This document shows, piece after piece, positions 37,401 through 49,400 of a stretch of 64,000 bases of DNA (position 1 is its first letter; every line of letters starts with the position of its first letter). The notes below the pieces were generated by a model. It had not been told where the DNA came from. It searched no databases and worked only from the letters and a program-made list of their open reading frames with translations. The DNA is from Membranipora membranacea. Its lineage: Eukaryota; Bryozoa; Gymnolaemata; Cheilostomatida; Membraniporidae. Made by a program: the position numbers and the translations under genes. The stretch lies in NCBI GenBank assembly GCA_914767715.1, contig OU612066.1, positions 31,718,283 through 31,782,282 of the forward strand, in the 5' to 3' direction.

Positions 37401-40141
37401 TGAGTTATTCAAACAAACTGGTGAGACATACAGGTATAAGATTGTTAACAAGCTAAAAGCTACAGGCATAATCGGTCATTGGCTGTGCAGTTTACCTGCG
37501 TAACGATTACACCTGAAACTACGAACATTGTCATTGCGCTCCTTGACAATTTTAATTTGGGAGATATAAATCTTCATGGCCCTTGGCACTACATTCAGCC
37601 ACAACTTGTACATAGTAAACTACCAGGTTACAACTGATTGTGTGTACGGAGATTGATTATTAGCTTCACCAAGAGTCAATTACCAATAATTCAACCTATG
37701 ATTACTAGAGAGCTAAATGTAAGGCACATGTTTAAGATGATATCGGTGACTCAGCCCTCTCCATCGCTATTAATACACATTGTTTGGAATGAGAAGACAT
37801 TCCAGAGTATTTGAATAGCAGTTTGATTAAATAACCTCTAATATGATATCCTAAGGAAGGACTTTTTGTGGGTGGGCTCAATATTCTGTGTTTACTGTGG
37901 GTCGAATCTTTGCACTCAACGGTATTTTGTGTGATAAGGGCCTATAAACTCCCTCTCATAACACAAGCATCCAGGAACCTCGCCATAATGTTATATTCGT
38001 CTGTATTTTGGCCAACTTGTTTCTATTGCTAGAAGATTTTAAGCTGCTGCTTTACAGTGTGAAGGATTGCTGCCAAACACTGATGAGCTGCTCTTCAGTT
38101 TCGCTGCTAATCTTATTTAGTCAATTGTTCATTTCTTTGCTTTCTCAATTGGATGTGATTCAGTTTGTGGGAGTAGGAGTGGATGTTCATTTTGATAGAG
38201 GATGTAGTTAGAATTATCCAAATACCGGCATTCTCAGGGAATATCCCTGCCACCAGTATCACATTCAGGTCACATCCGTGGTTACTTTCTTGTCACAACT
38301 ATTTGGCCTGACTGGCTTATTTTTGCAAACCTGGACATTAAACTAAGTACCCTACCTCTTCTTACTAACCTGTTACTCTCTGGGAACTTTGGTAAACACA
38401 TATATCTCGTAATACTGCTACTGGGCAAATGGTAATCATTCTAACCACAAGGTAGAGGCTATAAATATACCACCCAGGCAATCCACAACCAGACACTACT
38501 CATGATTATGTAAATTCTTGATGGAATGAATGGTAGTTCATCACCAAGCAATCCATCAAACAAGGCATGTGGGGAGAGATTAACTGCTAATATTAGGCCA
38601 CTGGGCTGGAAATGTCATCAACAATCTATTCAATTTGTATCCTGACTTTGTGGACAAAGACTCTCTCTAACAATAGGGCTGTATTACTGGTATATAGTAC
38701 TGGAGCCAGTGTCTACCACTGAATACTAATGTCCTTTCAAAGCTGCATTGTCCATTTCCTGTGCAAATGCTTTGTGCAAAATTTTAATCTCTTTTAACAC
38801 AGAAATATTAGGTTTGTTCATGGTCATTTATTATCATCCCACAAAATCAATGATGATAGAATTATTGACTGACCCATTGAATGCCTATAGTAAGCTGCGT
38901 GCACTTTAGTTCACCCTGCCAAGTATTTGCAGCCTGTCAGTAGATAAGCGTGTGAGTACATTGTGCACACTACACTGCACACAAAAAAAAGACGACAGCT
39001 TCCTAATAATATTGTCTGCAGCTGTCAATCCATGGGACATTGTCTTCATGTACATGTAAAGTACCTGCTAAAACATAGATGGCACTCACCTGGCAGATAC
39101 ATTGTTGTTGAGTATAGTGTCCCCACCACAAGGTTCACTCTCTGATCTAGCTCTAGCTGTACCTCCGCTGCTACTGCTGCCGAATATTCTCTTGGGATCG
39201 AACCATTCTCTGGCTGATTTAGTCGAGGAGCCAGTCTGCCTCAGGCTTGTAGGATCACTGCTGTTAGAGTCGTCAGCGCTGTTATCCTCCGAGTCATGAT
39301 GTGGGTGGCCCAGCGCACCGTTACAGCTGAAACTCCTCTCCAGCTTACTAGCAGCACTGGAATCCTGGGTGGTATCAAAGTCATCCAGTCCATACTTTGA
39401 GTCGGGGTTGATTGGCAGAGGTACGTGGTATCCGCCGTGACGGGGATGAGCCGGTCTGAATGCCTTAGGCTTCTTCTTCTCTTGCAGGCTATTCAGAGAC
39501 TCCTGACTCTCATAGACCGTCCCCTCATTACTCAGACTAGGAGTGGGCGGCGGCTCACTTCCTGGTGACGAAGGCTTCTTAGTGACATCAGCAAACGTAG
39601 GCCTGCTGTTGGCTGACTGGCTACGTCTCAGTGGTGACTTATCTCTGGACAGCTGACCCATCTGAACACCATCTAAATCATCTATGAGCGAGCTGCTCTT
39701 GAAAGGATCATACATTCCGTTGGTGTTAGACCACTGGCTAAGAGCTTCAGCGTATCTCTGGGCTCCTTCCTCTGAGGCTTTAGTGAAATCCATACCTCCT
39801 CCATTCATGCTGTCGAATCTCCAGCTGTGATCACTGCTATCTGACTCCGGCTGACTCAGAGGTGTGAAGGAGTCCTCTCTAATCGGTGATCCATCATCGA
39901 ACCTGCTACCATAGGTCGACCACTGGTTACCATGATGATGATAACCATTGCTCAATCCATACGGCATAAAATCTCCGGATATTGAGCTCCCTCCGTTGTT
40001 CGCCCAGATGCTGCCCTGGCCGATAAGGCCTCCTGACATCTGAAGCGGAGAGTCTCCGGAGAAGTCGTAATCTTTGAGCAGATCCTCGACATTGAGAGAG
40101 TGCTGATGTAGCAGCGCCTCATCGTCCACCACATCCGTCAT
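25492..40141 (-). CDS. DNAJC14: DNAJC14-like ER-membrane J-domain protein
   Basis: Membrane-anchored J-protein; vertebrate DNAJC14 is an ER Hsp70 co-chaperone for membrane proteins. Eleven coding exons: 39090-40141, 37257-37372, 35768-35926, 34256-34361, 31413-31597, 30217-30353, 28372-28440, 27188-27247, 26649-26816, 26221-26435, 25492-25672, in phase, 815 residues. Residues 1-440 are hydrophilic and low complexity. Residues 443-505 hold hydrophobic segments ([28 protein letters not shown]). The J-domain is about 553-630 ([11 protein letters not shown] at 582-584; [22 protein letters not shown]). A DNAJC14-type Cys-rich domain follows ([38 protein letters not shown]), then a basic end. The start is the first in-frame ATG after an acceptor at 40168. 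The 5' UTR exon upstream is not identified. Confidence 0.93.
26941..26989. repeat. Short hairpin repeat, copy 2
   Basis: The arms ttgagttatcctctc and gagaggacaactcaa are 15 bp with one mismatch and a 19-nt loop, in an intron of the DNAJC14-like gene. Related to 13984-14030 and possibly 61791-61823. Confidence 0.55.
30217..30353 (-). other. J-domain exon of the DNAJC14-like gene
   Basis: It encodes helices I and II and the HPD loop ([26 protein letters not shown]). The HPD tripeptide that stimulates Hsp70 ATPase is intact, so Hsp70 partnering is expected. The exon enters in phase 1 and exits in phase 0. Confidence 0.92.
31665..31761. mobile_element. MITE-like short inverted-repeat element, copy 3
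   Basis: About 97 bp upstream of the DNAJC14 exon at 31413-31597. The left end is gatcaagcgtgatccatttg then gcctg; the right end is ggcaaattggatcaaactt. No ORF. It shares its ends with 14869-14970 and 51568-51689. Confidence 0.55.
35768..35926 (-). other. Ser/Gly/Ala-rich linker exon of the DNAJC14-like gene
   Basis: It encodes a low-complexity linker rich in Ser, Gly, Ala and Thr between the N-terminal region and the membrane segments. It is recognised mainly because its splice sites and phases fit both neighbours (phase 1 on each side). Confidence 0.75.
37373..39089 (-). other. DNAJC14-like intron
   Basis: Intron of 1.7 kb between the large first coding exon and exon 2 (donor AG|GTGAGT, acceptor TTGACAG). 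I see no gene or clear repeat in it. Confidence 0.7.
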
Positions 40142-41255
40142 TCTCCCGATAACTTCTCTATTATAAGCTACAATCACAAATAAAAGCATAGTTATTTCGG
40201 TATGCTTGCTTAAAATATGACTGGTAAGGGCATTGTTATTCATCATCAGTTGAATGGTGCTGCAGGAGTTCAAGTCTCATAGGTGGGATCATTCTTGTAA
40301 GATTGTTCCAGCAGCCTGCACCTAACGTGTAGATGTTGTGTCAAGGGCAAAGGGGAATCCCTGCTTTCAAGCAGCAGAGGACATTTTATGTTACACTGCA
40401 TTGTAATATGTTAGCTAATCGTGACATTTTAATAAATGTAATATTTATTTATGGTAATTATAGTCATGGAGTGTAATCCCTTCAACAATCAAGCTTAGAG
40501 ACAGCAGGAAATGAGCTTCTTTGTACGATATAAAAGATTGACCTGGACAATTGGGCTCTAAATCTGTTGGTTAATCCTCACAAGACATGCTGTGAAGTGT
40601 ATTACTCTAATACCACCCTAGAGTATGTAACTAATATATCCTTTGTGCCCACAAAGAACTCAACCTTAGAATGGTAGCTTACCGCCAAAACTTTATTGTT
40701 GTTGCTAAGGTAAATTTGCATGTTGGCTTATTACTTTAATATTACTTAGTATTACAAGAGCCATCAGGTTATATTACAGAGTCAGTCCTACTTTTAGTAA
40801 ACTTGTGTATAGGAAAAGAACGATGGGTCACATTCACCATTGGTGGAACTTGATACAGAATTGTAATAATCAGTTAATCTTGAGACAGAATTAACTAGAG
40901 ACAATCCTACAGACAGTGACATGAAATCTTAACCCAGTACTAATCACAGAATGACTGACTTTTGGCATGCAGTGGGAGTGTTTGACCCTAGGGCGATCTC
41001 ACTAATCCCACATTGAGCCGCTCAAACCACAAATTAGTTACCTTCACAAGGGTCATCAAAACCCCTTGATCTAGTTGTATCAAAAGGCTTTCACAACAGC
41101 AAACCTCTTGCCGTTCCAAAACAACTTTCAATAGAAAGACATGGCATTGCTGTCCTTCATGAAAAGACAAACTAGGTTGCTCTATCAAATCCCATCGCAC
41201 ATGCAACACAAAACTTATCCTATAACAGACCAAGGATAGTCTACGAGTCCACACT

Positions 41256-41992
41256 ATGCGACGCATAAGTTTCCATCCAACTTGTAACTGCAACAGTTCA
41301 ACATACACTGTAAAAAAGTTGACCACACGCCTCACAAGGTTGCAAAAATTCTTCATTTCACTTCACAGCTGCCTAACAGACAAACAACAACAGCTACAGC
41401 GCTCAAACATGGAATATCAATTAATCAAATTGCAAAAGAGCCGCAAGAAGTCGCTGGTGGACTCATTAACTTCTCAGTCTATACATGGCAAAGAAACTCA
41501 GAGCGAAATCACTGAGCTCACTGTTCACTGTTCACCTTTCTCATATGTTATTCAAGAGTTTTATTGTATCCCTCATCACTTACTGTCTCCCCATAATTTT
41601 TACAAGCATCCATGCAAGCGGCAAGAAGTCCTTACGCAAAATATTTAAAGATGCCGCCAAGTTAGGGATTGAGCACCCCGATATAGATGCTCTGGTGGCC
41701 AACCAGATCAAGACACTTGGACTACGGTACATACACGATGAAGAGCACTTTATCAATGACTTTCTAACTAAATGCCCCTCAGGTCGCTACCGCACCGTTA
41801 AATATCGGGGTACATGGGGTAGAGACAGCTTTTTAAGACATCTCATACATACACTTAATAACATACTATTCTAAAAACTTTTTATACAACAGAGATCTGA
41901 TTTTTTCCATGTTTTTCTTTCTTGTCAGTATTAACAACGTATTTCGTGACAAATTTTTGTCTATGATAGTAATAAATCCATCCATCCATCCG
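41256..41992 (+). mobile_element. 3' end of a degraded non-LTR (LINE) retrotransposon
   Basis: The plus-strand ORF at 41485-41874 resembles the C-terminal end of LINE reverse transcriptases: FIVSLITYCLPIIF, a Lys-rich KKSLRKIFKDAAKL helix, then SGRYRTVKYRGTWGRDSF. The preceding segment is in another frame (41256-41648), so a frameshift has occurred. The copy ends in a short TCCA repeat (41976-41991), a common LINE tail type. Upstream limits and target-site duplication are not visible. It is a dead fragment. Confidence 0.65.
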
Positions 41993-42099
41993 TTAATTTC
42001 TATATTACCCTTTCTACTCCTTCACAAATACATTAATCAACATTTATAGGTACCTTGAGGATGATAAATATATCAATAATAAATTCTTCAAATCAGCCA

Positions 42100-42155
42100 A
42101 GATAGCACCCAGGTGATGACAGCATGAAGATAGCACCCAGGTGATGACAGGATGA
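42100..42155. repeat. 28-bp tandem duplication
   Basis: Two adjacent 28-bp units beginning agatagcacccaggtgatga, differing at one base. Confidence 0.92.
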
Positions 42156-44690
42156 AAAACATGACAAACTGACTACACTAAAAATCATATTAAGTATATA
42201 GCAGGTAGACCGATGACTTAGTGGATCTGACAGAATGAGACTGCTTACACCATTCTCACCTCAGAGCTAATCCAGCTCACAGAGTCATATTATCACACTT
42301 GTGACCACTATTACCTTGTAACGATAGCGGTCAGAGCTAGCTGCCTCCTTGCAGTGTAAATCAAAATGATCCCCTAACTAAAGGACTCACCAAATCAGAA
42401 ACACTGGGAGTGCGAGTGGCGCTATGAACTAGGATTTGTGAGCTGTTGGTAAAATATTGGAAGATGCTGCAACACAAGTATATTTATCAATATCTGGGGT
42501 ATTTTCAAACTGTCATCGGAGTAATCATCAGAATTATTCCGGACTTGTTACAATTTTGACACATACAATGGTAAATAAACTTCATAAACCTACAACCTGG
42601 AAGAATGCTGAAATCATGCTTTCATCATCTAGGTCAAATACTAGTTGCTATGTACTTCAGTTCACCAATACTTTGTCGGTGAGTGACTAATTCAATGATG
42701 TATTAATCAATCTCTGATTCAGATAAAACTCTATCACTACATGCACAGCGAAATTTGACAGACGCTACAATGCTGTTATAACTTTGAAGACAAAGTCATC
42801 ATCTCATCTTTATGATGTCCTGAATATCAATGATAAGATTCAAGGTACCTTTATCAAATTGGTGCTATCCTATGTTATCTATATTGTACATTATGATATA
42901 TTGTAGTCGTTCTAGTTAGCCGGTTGTGATGCCGTAACCCAAACTCAAGCGGTTTTGGCAAGTTGTAGAACAACAGCCTAACGGACATAGTATGTCCTCA
43001 TATAATAAACCATTCAATTCACTTTTACTGGCTAAGGTCAAACTACAGTTACCAAAACAAAAAGGTTGCAATGTGGCATTGATGAAGGTGAATAAGAAAG
43101 GAGAGATTTGAAATTGGATGCGTTGGTATGATTTGAATGTATTACGCTACGTTATTCGAGGCTAGTGCATTCCAAAAAGATTTTGAGGTCTACGACACAA
43201 ATACAAATAATCGAACTAGCTAAATCTATTCAGGGTGCTGGTATTGATAAACCTACGCCCACATAAAGCAATAAGCATCATCAGCTAGACAACCCCATGA
43301 GGAACAATTTAGCATACTAGACTAGCAATGCAACCTCTACATGAATACATGAACAGAGATTAGTAATGATAATGATGTATTATATTGCCCTCTCATTAAT
43401 TAGTAAGTCTCAGGTAATTATTAGCACTTAGCCTCTATAAAACCTAGGAGATGATTTTACTCCTATCAAAATGCTGACCACGCTAAGAAGAACATTTTAG
43501 CTGATGCGATGTCAAGGTTATTGATGATTCATTATCCAGTCATAGGAACTAGGAAGTGACCTGAAAGACTAATGATGTAGAAAAGGACCTGATACAGCAT
43601 CAACTTCCTCTTAAGCGATAAACACTTCTCTGATGTCTATATTACTCTCAGAAAATTCCTATTTACAAAATGAGAGCCTTAGAGTTTTAGGTGTGGAAGT
43701 GTGTGTGCCACTCCTTGAGATGATAGCAATAGTGATTAGGTGTTTCCTCGAGACATTATTTGCCAAAGAAACACAAATTCAACTGCATGATTCATAAACG
43801 CTGAGTATATTAATTTGTCATTATGAAATCATCAAGATCCCATAGCAGCAATAATAATGCTTCAAGTTTGCCGCTAACAGGTGAACAAGGTGGTATGAAA
43901 TCACAACAGGCGTTAGAAAAGACACCCAAACAATTAAGAACTGGCTAATTGTAGGCATTGGTGACAAAATTCCCCAGTGAATTAATGTGAACACTCAGTA
44001 ATACTTTGATTCCATGAACTTACACAAAACAAAAAGGAGTTTCCAATACAGTACAATTAGAATAGCCCTATTCATTTGATCACAATTGCGAACAAAGCGA
44101 ATTAAAACTAATCTACCAGGTTTCACCATCAACAGAAACACAGGCAAACATAGTTCAGATGTTAGTCATGTAGATGCCGTTCCACATTTTACCCAATGAC
44201 AATTTCCATAAGCCTCCTGAAATCATGACCCAGCAATTATGACATACTGACCAGCCTCAACACTTGACAGGTCTATATAAGCTAGTTATGGTTACTCTTA
44301 ATGTATGCAAATTCTCTAGGGCTCCTCAGGTTAGAAGGAGTTAGTTGTCGTTATTTTTGTGGTAGGATTTCCTATTAATAATTGCAAAACTACCACATAA
44401 CAGGCATACCTCTGGAACTAGCTACAGTATAACAGCCTTGCTACTAATCCATTGAAGGGGCTTTTGATTGTAAAGCTACTGCAATACACTAACAGAGAGT
44501 AGTAGGGAATAAACACCTGACCTAGCTGGTTAGTTAGATGGTCTAGAGTTCTTCTTTCCTAAAAAGTCCATCAAATGTATGTATGATCCACTGATCAAGC
44601 TCGGTGGAGTAGTACTTACTTGCTACACTAGCTAGGTCGGCTTGCAATTGCATGCCTTCTTCATAATGATTATCATTCATTATTCTATTC

Positions 44691-44707
44691 TTATTATTAT
44701 TATTATT
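44691..44707. repeat. TTA/ATT microsatellite
   Basis: About 17 bases of uninterrupted TTA repeat. Confidence 0.9.
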
Positions 44708-46137
44708 GCATGGCTGGTGTTGATAATAAGATCTTTAGTTGCTAGTTTACTAACTTAATTTATGTAACTTAACCTTAGACAAGTCCACAATGTAGTCCCT
44801 GTCATTGAGTGCAACCAACCTTTTAGTGTGTGATGGAGGTGCTAGTCAAATAGTGCAAAAATCATCTTCTTGCTAAGGTGTCAGTCCTCACCAAAACCAG
44901 CATGTTTTCTTCGACTGCTATAACTAGGGAAACACACATGAAAAGTGAAAATTGGTGGTTAGTCACGTGACAATAAATAAAACCATTCTTTCAATTTTCT
45001 CATATCATTTACAATATTTTGGAGGCTATAAACAAAACATAAGAGCAGACAACTCTCATCTTTCACAGAGGGTGTGCAGTGTTTTTGCAGTTGTTGCCAT
45101 GATTTATTTTTCACTGATAATTGTCTCACTATAAGGCTAGCATTTTTATTTATTTTCTTCACGGTTCAAACTTCATCCCTGTGCCCCAAAGTCACTGAGA
45201 CAATTCAGTGGTTTTTTTCCATTGTCTCGACAATCTAAATTGGTTGTTGTATTATTTTTCTCAGGCAGAAAACTCCATAACCTCACAAAAATTCAAGCAC
45301 AAATCTCGTTCCCTAAGTTCATGGGTTCAAACAAGCTTCCATCTTCCACGGATTGAGGTTTGAATCTGAGAAACTAATTTAATCATTCTACCTGACTCGA
45401 CTCATCCAATGACAAATTATTATTTAGTTTTGCTGGAAAACATATTCAGCAGCTGCACTGGTCACTTTCTGTGATACAAGAGGATAAGTGTATTGTCATA
45501 TTTTTATGCCATCTCTTCTAAGTATGCTGTATTGAATTTGATCATGATCTTGATATGACTGCTTGTTCTGAATGAGTTAATGAATAGATTTTGTTTAAGG
45601 TTCTTTTTTTTTTGTCAAGAGAAAAATTAATAACATTGCGGTTACTGGCTAGTATAGGATAAGAGTAGATGTTATATTTATAAATGAGGGAAGGCTGCGA
45701 GATCAAAAATAAATATATTTAATATTATGAAATGATATGATATTAATTATGTACATGTATATTACTGTTGGCGTTATGGACATATTCTCACAAAAAATGA
45801 CTTGAGATGATAATTATTGAATAGAAAGTGAATATATATACAAGAATATGGCACAAAAATGCAGCTTGAGAGAAGACTGAACGTAAAAATGAATAAGAAA
45901 TGTTACAAATTATAGTGAAAGATTCATAAAACGGCGGAAAACCTTGTCACTGGCTGATCATTACATGCAGAGTAAGTGTCAAAGAATTATTAAATTGACA
46001 TGTCCACTCCTGCTCACAGGTCAATGCTCGTAAAAAGAAACCTTCCAAAGAGGCCAGTGATGCTCTGGTCTTGGAAAGTGTTGTCAAAGAAAATCTAGTC
46101 ATGCAAGAAGAAAATTAGCTGCAAGCTTTAGTTTGCA

Positions 46138-46473
46138 TTGTTTACTGTCACACAATCCACCACATGTCACAATTCTGACAAAAGTTTAAAAAAGAAACAT
46201 TTGATTGCTCAAAGCAGATCAATGTATACGCAGGGAGTTTGGGACAGTCTCCCTGGTTTACACTCAGGGTTAGAACCAAAAAAACAAAACACAGCAGTTT
46301 TAAGAGCAATGGAATCATTTGTTAATGAAAAAACCCCAAGGAATGGCTTACACTTCATAAGCAGCAAAATTTGGAATAATCTGTTATTTGTGAGACAAGC
46401 CTCGGAGTTGTTTCTCTGTGACTTGACTAGTCGAAATTATGCCACCATTACATCTCTCACAGTTGACAGATGA
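46138..46473 (+). mobile_element. Possible second LINE reverse-transcriptase remnant
   Basis: The 111-codon ORF ends with NGLHFISSKIWNNLLF..ASELFLCDL, recalling the C-terminal WNxLP...S..FK segment of LINE reverse transcriptases. It overlaps the last bases of the astacin gene on the other strand. Weak. Confidence 0.3.
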
Positions 46474-49400
46474 AGCCTTTTCTCTTATAGCACAGGGTGT
46501 CTTTGAGAATGATTTCTCCAGTATGATAATCTTTTGTGATGTATGGACAAAAGTCAAAGAATCGTGCCATTTTATTTTTTGATTTGAAGTCAGGTATTTT
46601 CACCCAGTATTCTTCATCTTGGGCTACTACTGAAGTCAGTTTGCCCAACTCCAGTTCACTGTTATTCAATGTCCAGATCTTTCCGTTTAGTTTTTGCTGC
46701 AGAAAATGAAAATATAAAAGATGAAAGACACCACATTGCCTTACTTAGGGACACTTGTCATATCCACACTGATCCGCCCATCTCGATATCCAATCTTTAG
46801 TAAAGCAAAATGTGAAATCCAATCATTTTCTTTTGTTATCCTCCTGACATCACAATATGAAATGATCAATCAAATTTTTTCGGTTGACCAACATGATTTT
46901 CTGAAAATAAGAATATCATAATCGTTTGATTCTTACCTTGCATTCCATTTCTGCGATATACACGGGTCTGCTTGGGAATCCTAAAGCCCGTACACAAGAT
47001 AGTCCTGTATCTGTATACTCAAAGGGGCAGGATTTTGACATTGTGCTCTCGGTGGTAATAGAGGGCTTCACATAAGGTGGGTAAGTTATCATTGTACTTC
47101 CTGACTGTGATTTTGTTGTAATTTGACCTAAAACAGAAAACTGAATGTAATAACACTAGTTTTCAGCGTAATCTGGCTTTGAACAAGTCGTCTGCTCTTT
47201 TTACGTGGAAAAGCAACTCCTCATAGTCAAATTCAGTACCTGTTTTAGATGATTTTATATTAGTAAAATATATTGAATGTAGAAATCAGTTACAAAATGA
47301 GACAATATCTGGTTTAGTAGTTGCTATGCCACAGTCACATAAAATAATACCTGGTTTAATAGTTGAGGCGACTGTTGTCGGTTTAGTAGGACATTCAGTT
47401 AGCATATAATGCACCATTCTTGAGTCCCGACTTAATCTTATTTGAAGTCTTGTTGCAGTATACGAGCTCAAATAGCATTGCTTGCGAGCCTTCCAGTAGT
47501 CAAATGATTTACATTCGAATGATGTCTCTTTCATGCATCGCTCTTTGCATTCCCCAATGGTGAGGGAGAAACCGACATCATCATTGTAGCCTGGTATATA
47601 GGAGTTTTCATACTCTCTCCATGGGTTACATTCTGCAATTACATGCCATGCTGTATAGTTAGTTGTTAATAGTAAACAAAACTGATGACAAGTCATCAAG
47701 AAACTTATTAGTTGAAATGCTTAGAACTTAAATGGCACCCGTCATCATGATCTCATCTCAGACAGGGGCTTTTCCAGGTTATCAAACTTCTTCGCAGAGA
47801 GAAGATTTCAATCAGGAGGTCACTATTCTGCTTTTATTCGGAGCCTGAGCATCACAGATTTGATGATTTGATATCACTATGTATTTTCCATGGGCTCACT
47901 ATGATAAGTTTCCGAGAATAACTCAGTATTTTAAGCATTATGTTACCAACATGCCCATTAGTTTTTTAAGTTTTTCATCCAAACAGAAACCATGCTGTAC
48001 TTACTGCCTGCCTGTACACTGTCAGTTCACATATCAGCTATTTAGAATATCTTACCTTGTATGGTAGGTTTAGCTGTTGTTGTGGTCTTCTCTGTGACAG
48101 CTGGGTGAGGCTCAAATATGCTGTTTGTTACAGCACAAGACATGTGATCACCAAGCGGACAGACACATTTGCACGTGTGATCAATGAACCCTCCATCCTC
48201 ACACTCCAAGTTTTTCGTGTCACAACCTGAACGCTCTGTGAACAAAAGAAATAAGCTAATCTTACATGTGTAAAACCAGATGTCATTGTTACTGTATCTC
48301 AACTTTGAATAGCAGAGATCACCATTATAGTTAATCAATGATAGCCAGTGTGGGAAAATTCAGTCCATGTTTATTGTGAATTAGTGCAAAAATACTCAGC
48401 TGACTGATAAAGTCTGGCAAGTAACCAGCATGTATCACATGTTGTGTCATTGTTCAATAAACAGTTTCGTCATCTTAAGAACAACATGAAATTGAACTTT
48501 TATCTATATATACCTAAGTTTTGGCAACAGGACAAGGATGTTTCCAAGTATTATCTCATCTGGTGTCATTCAAAGTACTAGACATGAACTGATAATATTT
48601 CAAGTAAGATAGGACAAATTGTTTGAAAGAAGTGAACACATTGTGTTACCAACTAAGTTGTTGGTAGAACACAACTCCAGGGCCACTGATACTGCTCATT
48701 GATTGCGCTACAGTAACAGAACTGCTGCCTAAAAAAATCATCCTCAGCTCTTTGGCCCTATGCTAGAAGCGACATTTTATTCGTATTGAGTCTCACCTGG
48801 ACATTTGTACATTTTGTTGGCAAGTTTGATATCGAGGAAGCTCAGTCTGTTTCTCTGGCCGATTTTATGCTGAGCTGATGGGTCTTTAGTGATGAGCTCT
48901 CCATAGCTAGGGTAATGCATGATGCTGCCGTAGTCGTAAGGAACACCGTAAGTGTTTATAAAGTCTGTATCATGTTTGATATACTGGGATCTGTAGTTAG
49001 CTGTAACCAAGCTCCAATTTATCCTGTGAAGTAAAATCATGCTGAAGTTAAACATCTGTTGAGGAATAATCCTGCCAAAGACTAGCCCCAGTGGATAAAG
49101 GACTTCAATGTCCCCTAAGTGTTGCTACGATTCAAAATCATGGTAATATTGGAGTCTGTTATGAGTGTAAGCTAAGATAGAATGTGTATAAATCTATCTC
49201 TGAAAACCTGGGTCACGCTAGAAACATAAGCAAAGGTGTTGAACACTGATATGATATAAAGTTTGGGAGGAGGAGTTTTGTTGACACTTACGTGACATAG
49301 TCATCTCTATCTGGTCTGGCCTGCTCATGCACCCATCCTAAGGAGTGACCCAACTCATGTATTATAGTACCCGTGTCCTGTAAGAAAAGAAGTATAATGG

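Larger units (their letters stand above)
40168..46456. other. Gene-poor region upstream of DNAJC14-like gene
   Basis: About 6.3 kb between the DNAJC14-like first coding exon and the astacin 3' end. It contains LINE remnants (41256-41992, 46138-46473), a 28-bp tandem duplication (42100-42155) and a TTA repeat (44691-44707). The DNAJC14 promoter and 5' UTR exons should be here, but I could not identify them. Confidence 0.5.

Noticed and set aside
40988-41356. Minus-strand ORF of 122 codons
   Set aside because: Antisense to the degraded LINE region, with no family resemblance.
44519-44637. gacctagctggt and actagctaggtc about 110 bases apart as terminal inverted repeats
   Set aside because: The arms are only 12 bp with a mismatch, with no second copy seen; likely chance.
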